Origin: Cinnamomum chago
Lineage: Eukaryota > Streptophyta > Magnoliopsida > Laurales > Lauraceae
NCBI GenBank assembly: GCA_038049695.1
Contig: CP142451.1
Span: forward strand, 31,790,001 to 31,854,000
DNA length: 64,000 bases
Reading direction: 5' to 3'
Shown: piece by piece, positions 24,811 through 33,416 of the stretch
How the letters are laid out: the number at the start of each line of letters is the position of its first letter
Numbering within the stretch: the stretch's first letter is position 1
Made by a program: the position numbers and the translations under genes
The notes under the pieces: model-generated
What the model was told of the DNA's origin: nothing
What the model saw: only the letters and a program-made list of their open reading frames with translations
Database searches by the model: none

Positions 24811-25673
24811 CTATTCTTTTTCGTTTTCGTTTTTTGTGGAACAGGAGGCAAAAAAATAATTCTTATACTTCAACCACATGGCAAATAAAATTTAATCTTG
24901 CTTCTGTGAAAAAGGGGCCTTACAAGCTGAGATTATCCATTGCATCTTCAAATCATTCTCATCTTCAGGTAAAGACCACAACTAGTTTTACTGCCTGCCT
25001 TAGCGGTTGTTCTTCTTCAGAAATTTAACTTTATTTATAATGACAAAATTTTTGGAAGAATCACATTTTAGGACAGATTAAAAAATACCCAAGTTCAGAG
25101 ATCACAATCTTGAAAAGCACAAAACATCTTGGAGCAATTACGAAGCTATTTAGTGTATGTAATTTTGAGCCACCAGACACTGTAGAAACGTGTGAATCAC
25201 AACTTCCTAAGAGCTTCAAATGTAATTTTCATGTGTTCCTAGAAGCCCATAGAAAAACTTCACCTCAGTATATGCTTGTCTAGAATAGCTCTATAGTCTA
25301 CCCTAAACAGAAGCACAATTTTATAGGACATGCACGTAGCGAAATTAAAGTTCATTTTTCAACTTGTGTTCTTATCTTGAATGTTTCTTTCAACTACATA
25401 CATTTCTAACACTTTGGGAACATTTTTCTAATGCAGGTCCGAGTCAATGATCCAAATGGTGGGCATCCACTCTATGAAGTTTTTTATTTGGGCTCAGACA
25501 GTACTATTGCACGCCATGGAATTCATGGCCTGTACCAGCTCATTAGCATCGATGTTTACTCATCTTTGTTGGTAAAGGGAGACAACACCATATATCTCAC
25601 TCAAGCAAGTGAAGGAAACCAGTTTCTTGGGCTACTGTATGATTATTTAAGGCTTGAAGGACCTGCAGATTGA
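7718..25673 (+). CDS. Rhamnogalacturonan endolyase (PL4 family), last four exons
   Basis: Probable secreted pectin lyase that cleaves the rhamnogalacturonan I backbone by beta-elimination in the cell wall. Visible exons: 7718-7874, 18085-18201, 24845-24968 and 25437-25673 (TGA at 25671). All junctions are GT-AG and the frame is kept across 210 residues. The first exon encodes GSEIQLGNL then [18 protein letters not shown]. Joining gives [16 protein letters not shown], and [10 protein letters not shown] runs on into TTWQIKF. The last exon has [18 protein letters not shown] and [11 protein letters not shown]. This covers the end of the fibronectin-III-like domain and the whole carbohydrate-binding-like C-terminal domain of plant PL4 proteins, which are usually 600-700 residues. 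The N-terminal catalytic domain must lie before the window or is lost. Introns are 10,210, 6,643 and 468 bp, the first two full of transposons. The donor after K is GTGGGT; the nearby GTAACC would break the frame. Confidence 0.88.
8320..8413 (+). mobile_element. Short tRNA-derived SINE
   Basis: A 94-bp unit with a pol III box A-like TAGCTCAGCTGG and box B-like AGTTCGATTCC, then an A-rich tail of AATAAAAATAAAA type. It is flanked by GCCTCTTGGACGTCC (8305-8319) and GCCTCATGGACATCC (8414-8428), 13 of 15 identical, the target duplication of a LINE-mobilised SINE. It lies in the lyase intron. Confidence 0.75.
8429..10786. other. Intron sequence, no further gene
   Basis: Part of the 10.2-kb lyase intron. 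It holds AT-rich filler and GGGCC-type dispersed repeats. An inverted-repeat-like stretch with GGCCCCATT and CCATGGGG motifs at about 10575-10765 may be a decayed MITE, but I could not set its ends. Confidence 0.45.
10792..11091 (+). repeat. Copia-1 5' LTR
   Basis: 300 bp, TGTAG...TTTCA, bounded on the left by the GGAAT duplication and on the right by the primer site. A TATAAATAT at 11002-11010 is the likely promoter element. Confidence 0.95.
11092..11103 (+). promoter_or_regulatory. Copia-1 primer-binding site
   Basis: TGGTATCAGAGC, exactly the complement of the 3' end of plant initiator tRNA-Met, starting at the base after the 5' LTR. Confidence 0.93.
11717..15927 (+). pseudogene. Copia-1 gag-pol polyprotein, broken
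   Basis: The start is taken at [11 protein letters not shown] (11717), where copia gag similarity begins; an upstream in-frame ATG at 11669 is possible. In order: gag; two CX2CX4HX4C zinc knuckles ([14 protein letters not shown] from 12422, then [14 protein letters not shown]); protease with [11 protein letters not shown] near 12820; pre-integrase WHKRLGHL near 13220; integrase with [14 protein letters not shown] and AERKNR (about 13410-13740); reverse transcriptase (about 14430-15130); RNase H with ADADWAG and SSAEAEYRA; stop inside the 3' LTR. Lesions: a +1 frameshift in the T run 13877-13880; a TGA at 14298-14300; a +1 frameshift in the G run 14836-14840; and the active-site YVDD reads YVND (codons 14953-14964). 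Flanking frames otherwise match the family closely. Confidence 0.93.
15907..15915 (+). promoter_or_regulatory. Copia-1 polypurine tract
   Basis: GAGGGAGAG immediately before the 3' LTR, the expected plus-strand primer. It also codes for the last residues of the polyprotein. Confidence 0.8.
15916..16228 (+). repeat. Copia-1 3' LTR
   Basis: 313 bp. It is identical to the 5' LTR apart from one T/C difference (CTCTCTTTCT against CTCTCCTTCT) and 13 extra bases within a GGCCCAG-rich stretch near its start (about 15946-15958). Confidence 0.95.
16229..17165 (+). mobile_element. L1-type LINE reverse transcriptase remnant
   Basis: Broken plus-strand frames resemble plant L1 reverse transcriptase: [20 protein letters not shown] then KRQILAGVL, later [20 protein letters not shown] and IRGFEAS, and [13 protein letters not shown]. 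It is rearranged. A segment at about 16358-16540 is followed by a diverged copy at about 16555-16700, and a 45-bp stretch around 16965-17050 (CTAGTTTTG...AAGGTTAATTT) is doubled. Copia-1 abuts its left edge. Confidence 0.8.
17166..18084. other. Intron end with a small tandem duplication
   Basis: Remaining intron before the second visible lyase exon; acceptor TGATACAG at 18077-18084. A 40-bp sequence (AGGACTGG...AAGCTTTAATT) occurs at about 17753-17792 and again at 17806-17845. ACAAGGTGATGAAACTTCTC is repeated at about 17169 and 17234. No gene. Confidence 0.5.
18740..19107. mobile_element. Mutator-type MITE
   Basis: A 368-bp unit with terminal inverted repeats containing CTCTCCTAAGCTCAAGCTTA in the left arm, and the same stretch apart from its last base (read as AAGCTTAAG) in the right arm. 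It is flanked by the exact 9-bp duplication TTTATAATA at 18731-18739 and 19108-19116. A 9-bp duplication with long inverted ends and no coding region fits non-autonomous MULEs. It is non-coding and lies in the lyase intron. Confidence 0.85.
19117..19936. other. Intron filler, no gene
   Basis: AT-rich intron sequence without recognisable coding or element ends. The last 60-80 bases may already belong to the copia remnant that follows. Confidence 0.4.
19937..21640 (+). mobile_element. Scattered Ty1-copia reverse transcriptase remnants
   Basis: Plus-strand fragments resemble copia reverse transcriptase: [20 protein letters not shown] at about 20030-20095; then, after unrelated sequence, LMIFYTG (a decayed YVDD region) and a stretch like [20 protein letters not shown] at about 21200-21290. 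Frames shift repeatedly. The gap at 20230-20560 holds other repeats, including a GTCCCAACTATGTTGGGGTC / GGCTACATG stretch at about 20524-20555 that resembles a common plant dispersed repeat. Confidence 0.55.
22215..23160 (-). mobile_element. Ty1-copia gag-pre-integrase and integrase remnant
   Basis: Minus-strand traces in the proper order: [20 protein letters not shown] and [13 protein letters not shown] (about 22950-23110); [20 protein letters not shown] (about 22820-22880); [20 protein letters not shown] (about 22640-22700); and [20 protein letters not shown] (about 22400-22460). There are multiple stops. It lies antisense to the lyase gene within its 6.6-kb intron and is not the partner of the plus-strand reverse transcriptase debris nearby. 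Confidence 0.7.
23361..23508 (+). mobile_element. tRNA-like SINE with poly(A) tail
   Basis: It starts near a box A-like TGGCTAAGTGGTG, has a box B-like GCGACCGATCCC, and ends in an A-rich tail with 17 A. The flanks ACTCCCATTTGCC (23348-23360) and ACTCCCACTTTTACC (from 23509) look like a decayed target duplication. Confidence 0.6.
23509..24736. other. Intron sequence, nothing recognised
   Basis: No coding exon or element boundary that I can support; short open frames only. Confidence 0.4.
24737..24805. repeat. (CT)n microsatellite, 69 bp
   Basis: About 34 uninterrupted CT units ending 39 bp before the splice acceptor of the third visible lyase exon. The tract replaces most of the usual branch-point and pyrimidine-tract region. 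Confidence 0.97.
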
Positions 25674-25691
25674 TAAATTTCTAAAAGTTAG

Positions 25692-25694
<3 letters not shown>

Positions 25695-25755
<61 letters not shown>
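25695..25755. repeat. (CT)n microsatellite, 61 bp
   Basis: About 30 CT units beginning 21 bp after the lyase stop codon, so it is probably part of the 3' UTR. Confidence 0.97.
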
Positions 25756-25757
<2 letters not shown>

Positions 25758-26129
25758 GCAGTTGCAGCTGATAGCCTTTTCATGCCTTGTGAATTTTGTC
25801 GACTGTTTGATGTAATTAATCTTTCTGTGTATATTTGACAAAACACATTGATAATGAAGATACAAGAATGTAAAACATTCTAACTATCAATTTGTGATTA
25901 GAAAATGATTCATTATCATCCATTATTGTTCTGGTTTAGCACATCATTAAATTCGGCGTTTTAGAAATGCAGTGCCTCTGTCTTTTAAGTGACTTGAGTT
26001 CCCCATTCAGGTGAGTATTCCGTCCAGAGGACACGGGCAAGGGAATCTGCTGTCCTTGTGTCTCATGTCTTTTCATTATTGGAGATGAATTCCTAACAAG
26101 AATGTTGATCAAAATTGATAACGATAATT

Positions 26130-26287
26130 ATATCCGTGGAGTGAAGGTTGCTAGAAGAGCTCCTAGTACCACTCATTTGCTTTTTTTCGCCGACGATAGT
26201 TTTATTTTTTGCAATTCTAAGCTGAAAAAAATCTAAGGAAATTAAGGATAGTTTAGACTGTTATTGTGAATTATCAAGTCAACTGAA
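26130..26287 (+). mobile_element. LINE reverse transcriptase scrap
   Basis: Plus-strand STTHLLFFADDSFIFCNSKL matches the active-site (FADD) region of plant L1 reverse transcriptase. It is cut off at the start of the gypsy-type element. Confidence 0.65.
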
Positions 26288-26455
26288 TGTGGATCCCTTT
26301 TGGATTTAGTGTCTTATTTGATATCTAAGAGTGTTGCTACACCCAACCTGATTGGGTTCACAAATACATGAAATAGCGTCTTAGATTGGCCCAATTGAAT
26401 GTTGTGTTTTAGATCCTTTGTGATTCCTTTAGTACGAGTGAGACTCGGACACCCA
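26288..26455 (+). repeat. Putative 5' LTR of the gypsy remnant
   Basis: Shares runs such as GTGTCTTATTTGATATCT, CCAACCTGATT and TTCACAAATACATGAA with 29136-29277. Confidence 0.6.
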
Positions 26456-29135
26456 TGGCCCTACATCAGATTCGTCTCAAAGCTTGTTTTGATTTCGCCC
26501 ACCAAATGTTTGACACTATGACTCCAAAGTAACAGTCAAGCAAGGAGCGCCCATTATGTCCCTTCAACAACTCAACGAAGAGGTATATGATATAAGCCAG
26601 ATTTTGACCTTATGAGGGAAGCATGTGACCATCTGTTGAATTTGCAACTGGGCATGAGATATAGCAGCTCACGTTGCGCCAATTCGGGACATACATGCAA
26701 CTCTTATCCAACTTCAAGCGAGCATTAAAGGATGGTGGAATCTAATGCTGAGTTGGTGCATCGGGTCAACAATTTAGAAAAACCGACAAGAGTATTATAA
26801 TGGTGATGGTGGCCCAGTGAATAGAAATTATAGGAATCTGGAAGCTGCAAATGTTGACCGTAACCGTGAGTTGGGTATACAAATTGAAATTTTTTAATTT
26901 GACCGACAATTGGATCCAGATGTGTTCTTTGATTGGCTAATATATGTGGAAAGTGTTTTCTCTCACAAGGAGATGATAGAAGCACACAAAGTGTCTCCTG
27001 TGGCCACTTGATTTCATGGGTTTGTAGCGATTTAGTGGTCAGATGTGCAAAGATGTTGACGATTACAATATCTTAAAGTGTGGGAAAGAATGAAAGAAAG
27101 AATGCGAATCAAGTTTCTCCATATAAACTATTCTCGAGAATCAAAGATCTCTATGATAAGCTGGTTCATCTACAACAAGAAACACAGTCAGTTCACGAGT
27201 AAATTGAAGATTTCTGTGTGTTGACGGCTAGAGCGAACTTGCTGGAAACCAAGGATCTTATCATTTGGTGGTATTGCCATGGTCTTAAACAACATATTCA
27301 GTTAGAATTGGCCTTTTCAGAGCTTTGAAACGGTGGCAGATGCTAAAGCAGAAGTTAAGTTTGGGTCACCAAAAGTGTTGGGGCTGCAAATGACCTCTCC
27401 ATCTATTGTCCCACAAAATACTTCGAGTGGTTCAGAAATTTAGGGACAGCAAACACTTTCAAAGCAGGCTACCACCGCATAAAATTCCATTGTATATTAC
27501 AAGTGTCGTCAACTCAAACAGCAAGCCTCTGTGTGTCCAACTCAACAAATTAATATTGTGAAGGACACTTGATTTGTGGAGGAGATTGCAGCTGAAGAAA
27601 ATGAAAAAGTTCAACATCTGATCATAAATATCAAATTGAGGATTAATGTGAAGAAAATGGAGAGATGGTGATTGAGAATGGCGATAGAGTAAAAACATTG
27701 ATTAATGGAAAATTATTGTTGAGCATAACAATGCCTGTAGATGATAGGAAATGGCTTGAATAAGAATATTTTTCGATCTTCTTGAAAATTTGGAGGAAAT
27801 GTGTGTACTATAGTTATTGATGGGGGAAGCAATGAGATATTATCTCAAAATATCAAACAAATTGTGACTTAAGGAGCACAAGCACCCGCGGTCTTACGAA
27901 CTACAGTGGTTGACAATGAGTAGGAGGTGACGATAAATCATCGGTGATTGGTCACTTTCTCTATTGGTGATAAGTTAAATGTCAAGATGAGGTGAGGTGT
28001 GATGTGGTGCCAATGGATATGAGACATTTGTTATTGGGTCATGCATGACTACATGATCGTGATATGATACGGACGACACATATACATTCAAGAAAGATGG
28101 TCTTCCATCAAGCTATGTCCAATGAAACATCAAGGGGTCATAGATTATCTACCAATTCAGAGAACAAGTCATTTCAAGTGTGGACAGAAGCCAAAGCATC
28201 CAATCGCCGAGTTCGAACTCTTTTGAGGACGAGAAAAATGATCTAGCCCATGGCTTGCGTGAGACAGTATAATGCCCACTACCCAACAAGGATCTAATCC
28301 ACTAGGCAATGGAGGCCTAAGGCACCAGTCTATGCTGGACCCACTCAAACAATGGGTGATTCTCATGACTTAAATAGTTTTTCTTTTATCTTCTATTTAA
28401 TTCTCTTTACATAGTTTTTCTTTTATCTTCTATTTAATTATCTTTAATGCCACATAAGCATAGTTAGCCTTATTGAATTAGTTTATTTAGTACCTTATTA
28501 GATGAATAGTTGTGGTTGGTCCTAGATTAGGGCTTCTTTTAAGCAAGCAAGTATTTAAGGAACTTTTGCACTGATAAAGGTTCTTTGACAGAGAAGAATA
28601 AAGTTTTTCAATTGATTTCTGTGGAAGTTGTCTTTTGGGGTTTCACTGAAACTTTGTTGAACTGGACATTAAGCGATCCTGGAGTAGATCTTCCTCTCAC
28701 TAGTATCGTGCCAACTATTTTACTTTCGTTTATCTTTGTGAGGCAATAGGTTGCAATCATATTGGAGTACCATCGATTAGATCCAAGGTTCAATGAAATA
28801 GCCTACTTAAGTTCTTCACTTGATCTATACTGCAACAGTTAGTGCTTGATTCTCTCCTAAAACTTAATCTTTCGGATTGCTGTTATACCTGTGCCATGGT
28901 AGGACTATTCCTATTCCTAACATATTATTTTTGTTACATGGATTGTTGAGTGACTTGTCTTATATGCATGGACTCTTGAATTGAGTTGATTTTCACATGA
29001 GGATTACTCCTTCAAGTGGATAGTGAGTATTTTTGCTACAACCCATAATATGTTTAAAAAACTAAAAAAGAATAAGGAATGGAAACTGAGTTATATTCTA
29101 ACGGCATGCATGTGTTCAGTCATTGAAGGTTTGCA

Positions 29136-29277
29136 TGTGGAACCCTTTTGGGTTTGGTGTCTTATTTGATATCTCTGTGTGTTATTACATCCAACCTGAT
29201 TGGTTTCACAAATACATGAATGCTGTGGCTTAAATCTTCTGTGAATTCAGTTAATACAAGTGAGAATCAGACACCCA
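29136..29277 (+). repeat. Putative 3' LTR of the gypsy remnant
   Basis: Partner of 26288-26455 in the same orientation, about 26 bp shorter through a deletion in its second half. Confidence 0.6.
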
Positions 29278-30039
29278 CATCCAACATCATTATGGCTAAA
29301 GAGGTGAGATTTATCATGGAGAGAGTGGGTGTGGTTGGACAAGCAAATGACAGCACTGTAAAGAATGCCTTTGCAGAATAGAACATAGAAATAAAGTGGA
29401 AGATAGAAAAAAAGATTAAGAGGGGGGAGACCTCTTTTGCCTGTGGAGATATGGCCGAGGAGATTTCATGAGCGCGTCGAAGGAAGAAAGCAGATGAAGT
29501 AGCACCACTTCTTCTCAGGGAAACATGAGCAAGTAGGAAGGGTTTGGGTGGGGTTTGCATTTGGGTAATTTTCTTTTCGTGAAAAGCCCTTTTTTCTTGC
29601 CGACTTGACAAATTTTATTTCATTCGTGGTAAGATTTTCCCAATAGCATTTGTTATATATTCACCCCTTGAGTGAATCGTTAATATTATTGGTCTGGTCC
29701 ACTCACAGTAAATATATAACAAATGTGATGGGTGATCTAGACTCAGATTTGCCGAAGGCCCAATCAACCCAAACAATTTGTTGGGGCTAATTGGTTAAAT
29801 AATTTTTAGAGTGAATTTAGTAAGAAGAGGGGTATTATAAATAAGAGGATTTTATAATTAAAAACACTTTTAGATAGCCATTGCACTAAAAGATTACTTT
29901 AGCAAACCTCATACTAAAATGGTCTTCCGCCTAAAACACTTTTTTTTTATGGCCGCTAATGCCACATTCAAAACTTCTCTAAGCACATTCCTTCTCTCTA
30001 TACAGCACACATAAGTCAAAAAAATCTCCCAAATTTCTC
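29278..30039. other. Non-coding DNA with a 79-bp hairpin
   Basis: No gene. Perfect 15-bp arms CATTTGTTATATATT (29647-29661) and AATATATAACAAATG (29711-29725), with further imperfect pairing inside, could fold back; this may be a tiny MITE or the end of one. Confidence 0.5.
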
Positions 30040-30430
30040 TATACACACCTCTTTTTTTTTTTTCCAAATTACCCTATCCTCTCTCACTCCCCTTCTTTTT
30101 ACACTTACCTTCCTCCCCCCCCCCCACTCTCATCGTCCCTTTCTCACTCTCTCCCACTCCTCCTTTGTCTCCCTCACTCTCCCTCGCTCCCTCTCTTTCC
30201 ATATTCCTGCTGCCTCCGCCCGCCGCCCTATCTCTCCTCTCCTTGCCCCTCTGCCTCCCTATCTCCTATCTATCTCTCACTCTCCCTGCCTCTCTTGCTA
30301 TCCCTGCCCACCTCCACCCGGCACCGCCACCCACTCTCCCTCTCCCTCTTTCTATCTCCCCCTCCCGCTCCCTCTCGCTCGCTCCCCGCCCCCACCAGCT
30401 CCCTCCCGCTCTCCCTCTCCTCCTCCGAAG
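30040..30430. repeat. Long pyrimidine-rich tract
   Basis: About 390 bp of almost pure C/T on the plus strand, with runs such as a 16-C stretch near 30114-30125 and many CTCCCTCT words. The open frames across it are low-complexity Ser/Pro/Leu and are not considered genes. Confidence 0.85.
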
Positions 30431-30879
30431 GTCTATCGGAGGGAGCGGTGGTGGCTGGAGTGGGGGTAGGTGAGTGTAGAGAGAAATTGGGTGAGGTATG
30501 AAACTATGGATGGTGTCCATTTTAGTAATTTCACACATGTGTATATTGGTCTGGCAATTTGTTATTTGTTACGCGGATTGCTAACCTATGGGCAATATTA
30601 ACACGGAAGAAGATGATGTTTCAGCATTGTTGTTCGCATTACATAATGATTACATAGTTTCCCATGACTGAATACATGACTCAAAACCCAGATTACACTG
30701 TCGACATCTCAAATTCTCAATCAATGACTAAAATCCACTTGTAGATGGAGGATGATGATGGAATTCGTTTCTGTATGAGTAGGAAGACTCACAGGGGTTG
30801 AATTGTTATGGGAGAATCAATAACCTTTAGAGAAATCATACCAAAATATCATGTTCACTCCTTTGTTAAAACAAAGTAT
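30431..30879. other. Non-coding, nothing recognised
   Basis: Short unremarkable stretch between the pyrimidine tract and a dispersed repeat pair. Confidence 0.4.
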
Positions 30880-31254
30880 GGATCGATGGAGGTTGCGACG
30901 CCCCATGGCCCACCTGATGATCAATATGGTCCATGGATCCAGAAGTGGACCCATGGGCGACCTCATGGATAGTGGACACATGAGAAGTGGGCCCTGTTTG
31001 ACCCACCATCCAAATAGTGCAAAACGGCGTGAGACTATGGTGGAATCTGTTGATTGAATAGATATATTGTGGAGACCTATAAAGGCCGCTAAATCTGAGC
31101 CACGGACGTTAAGGTGGGGCCCTAGGCGACCTTGGAGATTGGGTCCCATCATGGATAGGGTTAGTGGGACCCACCATCCAATTATCTCTATCAGGAAGAG
31201 GCGTGATGGAGCCTCTGGGTACGACGAATTTGATGTAATGGGTATTCAAGAACT
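30880..31254. repeat. Two diverged copies of a GGGCGACC / CCACCATCC repeat
   Basis: The order GGCGACC, ATGGATAG, GGG(A/C)CC, ACCCACCATCCAA, GGCGTGA occurs twice (about 30955-31035 and 31127-31210). The same order occurs in both arms of the inverted-repeat element at 42967-44580, so these are probably fragments of that family. The repeat truncates the copia element that begins at about 31255. Confidence 0.55.
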
Positions 31255-31880
31255 CTATTGATATATGCTTCCTGTGAAAGTCCTAGTAGTCCTCGAGATT
31301 TGTTTTTAATAATCTCGATTCCAAGCATAAATGATACTTCACCCATATCTTTCATTTCAAAGTTCTCTATGAGGTATTCTTTTATTTCATGTAGTAGGCC
31401 TAAATCACTACTAGCAAGTAGAATGCCATCTACATATAGGACTAAAATAATGAACGTGCTCCCACTGATCTTCAAGTATATACATTGATCAATAATATTT
31501 TCCTTAAACCCAAAGGAGATAATGGTATTATTGAACTTAATATACCATTGCCTTGAAGCTTGTTTAAGCCCATATGTAGATTTCTTTAATCTACAAACTA
31601 GTTTTTCTTTGCCTTTTTATTCAAATCCTTCTGGTTGTTTCATATATATCTCTTCAGATAAATTCTCATTTAAGAACATTGTTTTCACATCCATTTGATG
31701 TAATTCTAAATTAAAATGAGCTACTAATGCCATTATGATTCGAAAAGAGTCATTCGAAGAAACTAGTGAAAATGTCTCTTTATAATCAATATTTTTCCTT
31801 TGAGTAAATCTCTTAGCTACAAGTCTGGCCTTAAATCGTTCGATTTTGCCTTTTGAATCTCGCTTGGTCTTAAAGATCAA
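31255..31880 (-). pseudogene. Copia-B reverse transcriptase fragment
   Basis: Minus-strand pieces RFKARLVAKRFTQRKNIDYK and HQMDVKTMFLNENLSEEIYM (31617-31880), then LVLYVDGILLASSDLGLLHE and LIENFEMKDMGEVSFMLGIE (31255-31475). The catalytic YVDD box reads YVDG. A stop and a gap separate the two pieces, and coding similarity ends at AYINRVLE, where another repeat takes over. Confidence 0.82.
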
Positions 31881-32517
31881 TTTACATCCTATAGTCGCAA
31901 ACCCTCGATGGATTTTAACTCTTCTTGCATGGCATCAATCCATTTATTCGAATCATCACCTTTATGGCTTGTGAAAATGTTACTGGATCTTCTTTAACAC
32001 CTATGTCAAAATCCTATTTTTGAAGATAAACAATATAGTTATCCGATATAGTAGACCTCTAAGATCTTTGAGATATTCTTAAAGCTTCTGGTTCTGCTAA
32101 ATCTTGATTCGGATGAATAATATCTCCAATCATATCATTATGAGTAACATTCTCATCCAGTGGTGCATCTGGTATGATAGGTTGTATTTCCATCATATCG
32201 TCCTAAACGAAGTCATTTGGAATGCCAACTCTAATAGTTTCAATCGGTACTTGAGTAGGTATCCGATGTTCTTCAAATACCACATTTTATAGTGCATTGC
32301 TCCCACTAATGTTATCATTTTCTATGAATCTGGCATTTCCGTTTTCAACAATTTTAATGGTATGAGTAGAACTATAAAACCTAAAACCTTTGGACCCTTT
32401 ACGATATCCAATAAAATACCAACTAATAGTCGTAGGGTTCAATTTCCTCTCTTACGGGTTATAAATTCTAACTTCCGCTGGACAACCCCAAACTGCAGAT
32501 GTCCTAAACTTGACTTC

Positions 32518-33029
32518 TTACCTGCCCATAAACTCGTAGGGAGTTTTAGGAACAACCTTAGTGGGTACACGATTTAGAATATATGCTGTTATTTTTAAGG
32601 CTTCTCCCCACATAGAGTCAGGTAATTTAGAATTGCTTAACATACTCCGTACCATTTCCATAAGCGTTCTATTGCGTCTTTTAGCCACATCATTTTGATG
32701 TGGGGAGCCATGCAATATATATTCAGCACGAATGTCATGACTTTCCAAGAATTTAGCAAATGGGCCAGGATCTTGATCATATCCATCATACCTCCCATAA
32801 TACTCTCCACCCCTATTAGATCTGACAACCTTTATTTTTCTATCTAACTATTTTTCAACTTCAGCCTTATAAATTTCGAAGGCTTTCAAAAATTCTGATT
32901 TCTCATGTAACAGGTAGGCATATCCACATCTAGTGAAATCATCAATAAAGGTGATAAAGTATTTTTTACCACTATAACATGGCATAGGAAAATTGTTGGA
33001 AGTAGGTGGGCCTTGTGGATATGTTTCAA
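32518..33029 (-). pseudogene. Copia-B integrase fragment
   Basis: Minus-strand SGKKYFITFIDDFTRCGYAY and LLHEKSEFLKAFEIYKAEVE (32848-32960), then, in another frame, [20 protein letters not shown] (canonical PQQNGVAERRNRT, so the catalytic E is K) and [20 protein letters not shown]. The catalytic core is split by a frameshift near 32830. The solo LTR insertion at 33037 removed it from its upstream half. Confidence 0.8.
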
Positions 33030-33416
33030 AAACTCTTGACCCACTTGACTCAGGGATCAAGTACCCATAAGGCTATAAAACTCAATCCAGGATCCAAGAA
33101 CCCTAAACTCATGATCAAGATCAGTAAACACTATCTCTAAGATAATAAATAGAATCACCATGCAACCAAAATAAATCCACAACATACAAGGAAGTAGATT
33201 ATACATTTAAAGCTCGGTAGTGCTCTAATGGAGAAGAAGACTTGCTAGATAAAGAAACTATTTCTTAGTAGCTAATTAGGATCTCCAAGACCTAACTGTC
33301 TCCAACGCTATAATCCATATCAGATCTCTTTTTTCAAGAATATTGGTGGGAACTCCAAAAGAAAACCAACTAGAACCTTAAGGCAAATCGGAAGAGAAAC
33401 TATAAGAGAGAGAGAG

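Larger units (their letters stand above)
26288..29277 (+). mobile_element. Decayed Ty3-gypsy element with only gag and protease
   Basis: Direct repeats at 26288-26455 and 29136-29277 (both starting TGTGGA and ending GACACCCA) look like short, diverged LTRs. Between them, broken plus-strand frames give gag (WERMKERMRIKFLP, then LYDKLVHLQQETQSV and IEDFCVLTARANLLETKD, about 27085-27260), one zinc-knuckle remnant (YKCRQLKQQASVCPTQ, about 27500-27550) and a gypsy protease (CTIVIDGGSNEILSQ, then VPMDMRHLLLGHA, about 27800-28050). Reverse transcriptase and integrase are absent, so it is a non-autonomous or deleted copy. No target duplication or clear primer site is seen. Confidence 0.65.

Noticed and set aside
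24656-25865. Open frames with poly(Ser-Leu) or poly(Arg-Glu) at 24656-24859 and 25647-25865
   Set aside because: They are translations of the (CT)n tracts.
30165-30538. Overlapping open frames of about 70-100 codons on both strands
   Set aside because: Low-complexity products of the pyrimidine tract; no start context or domain.
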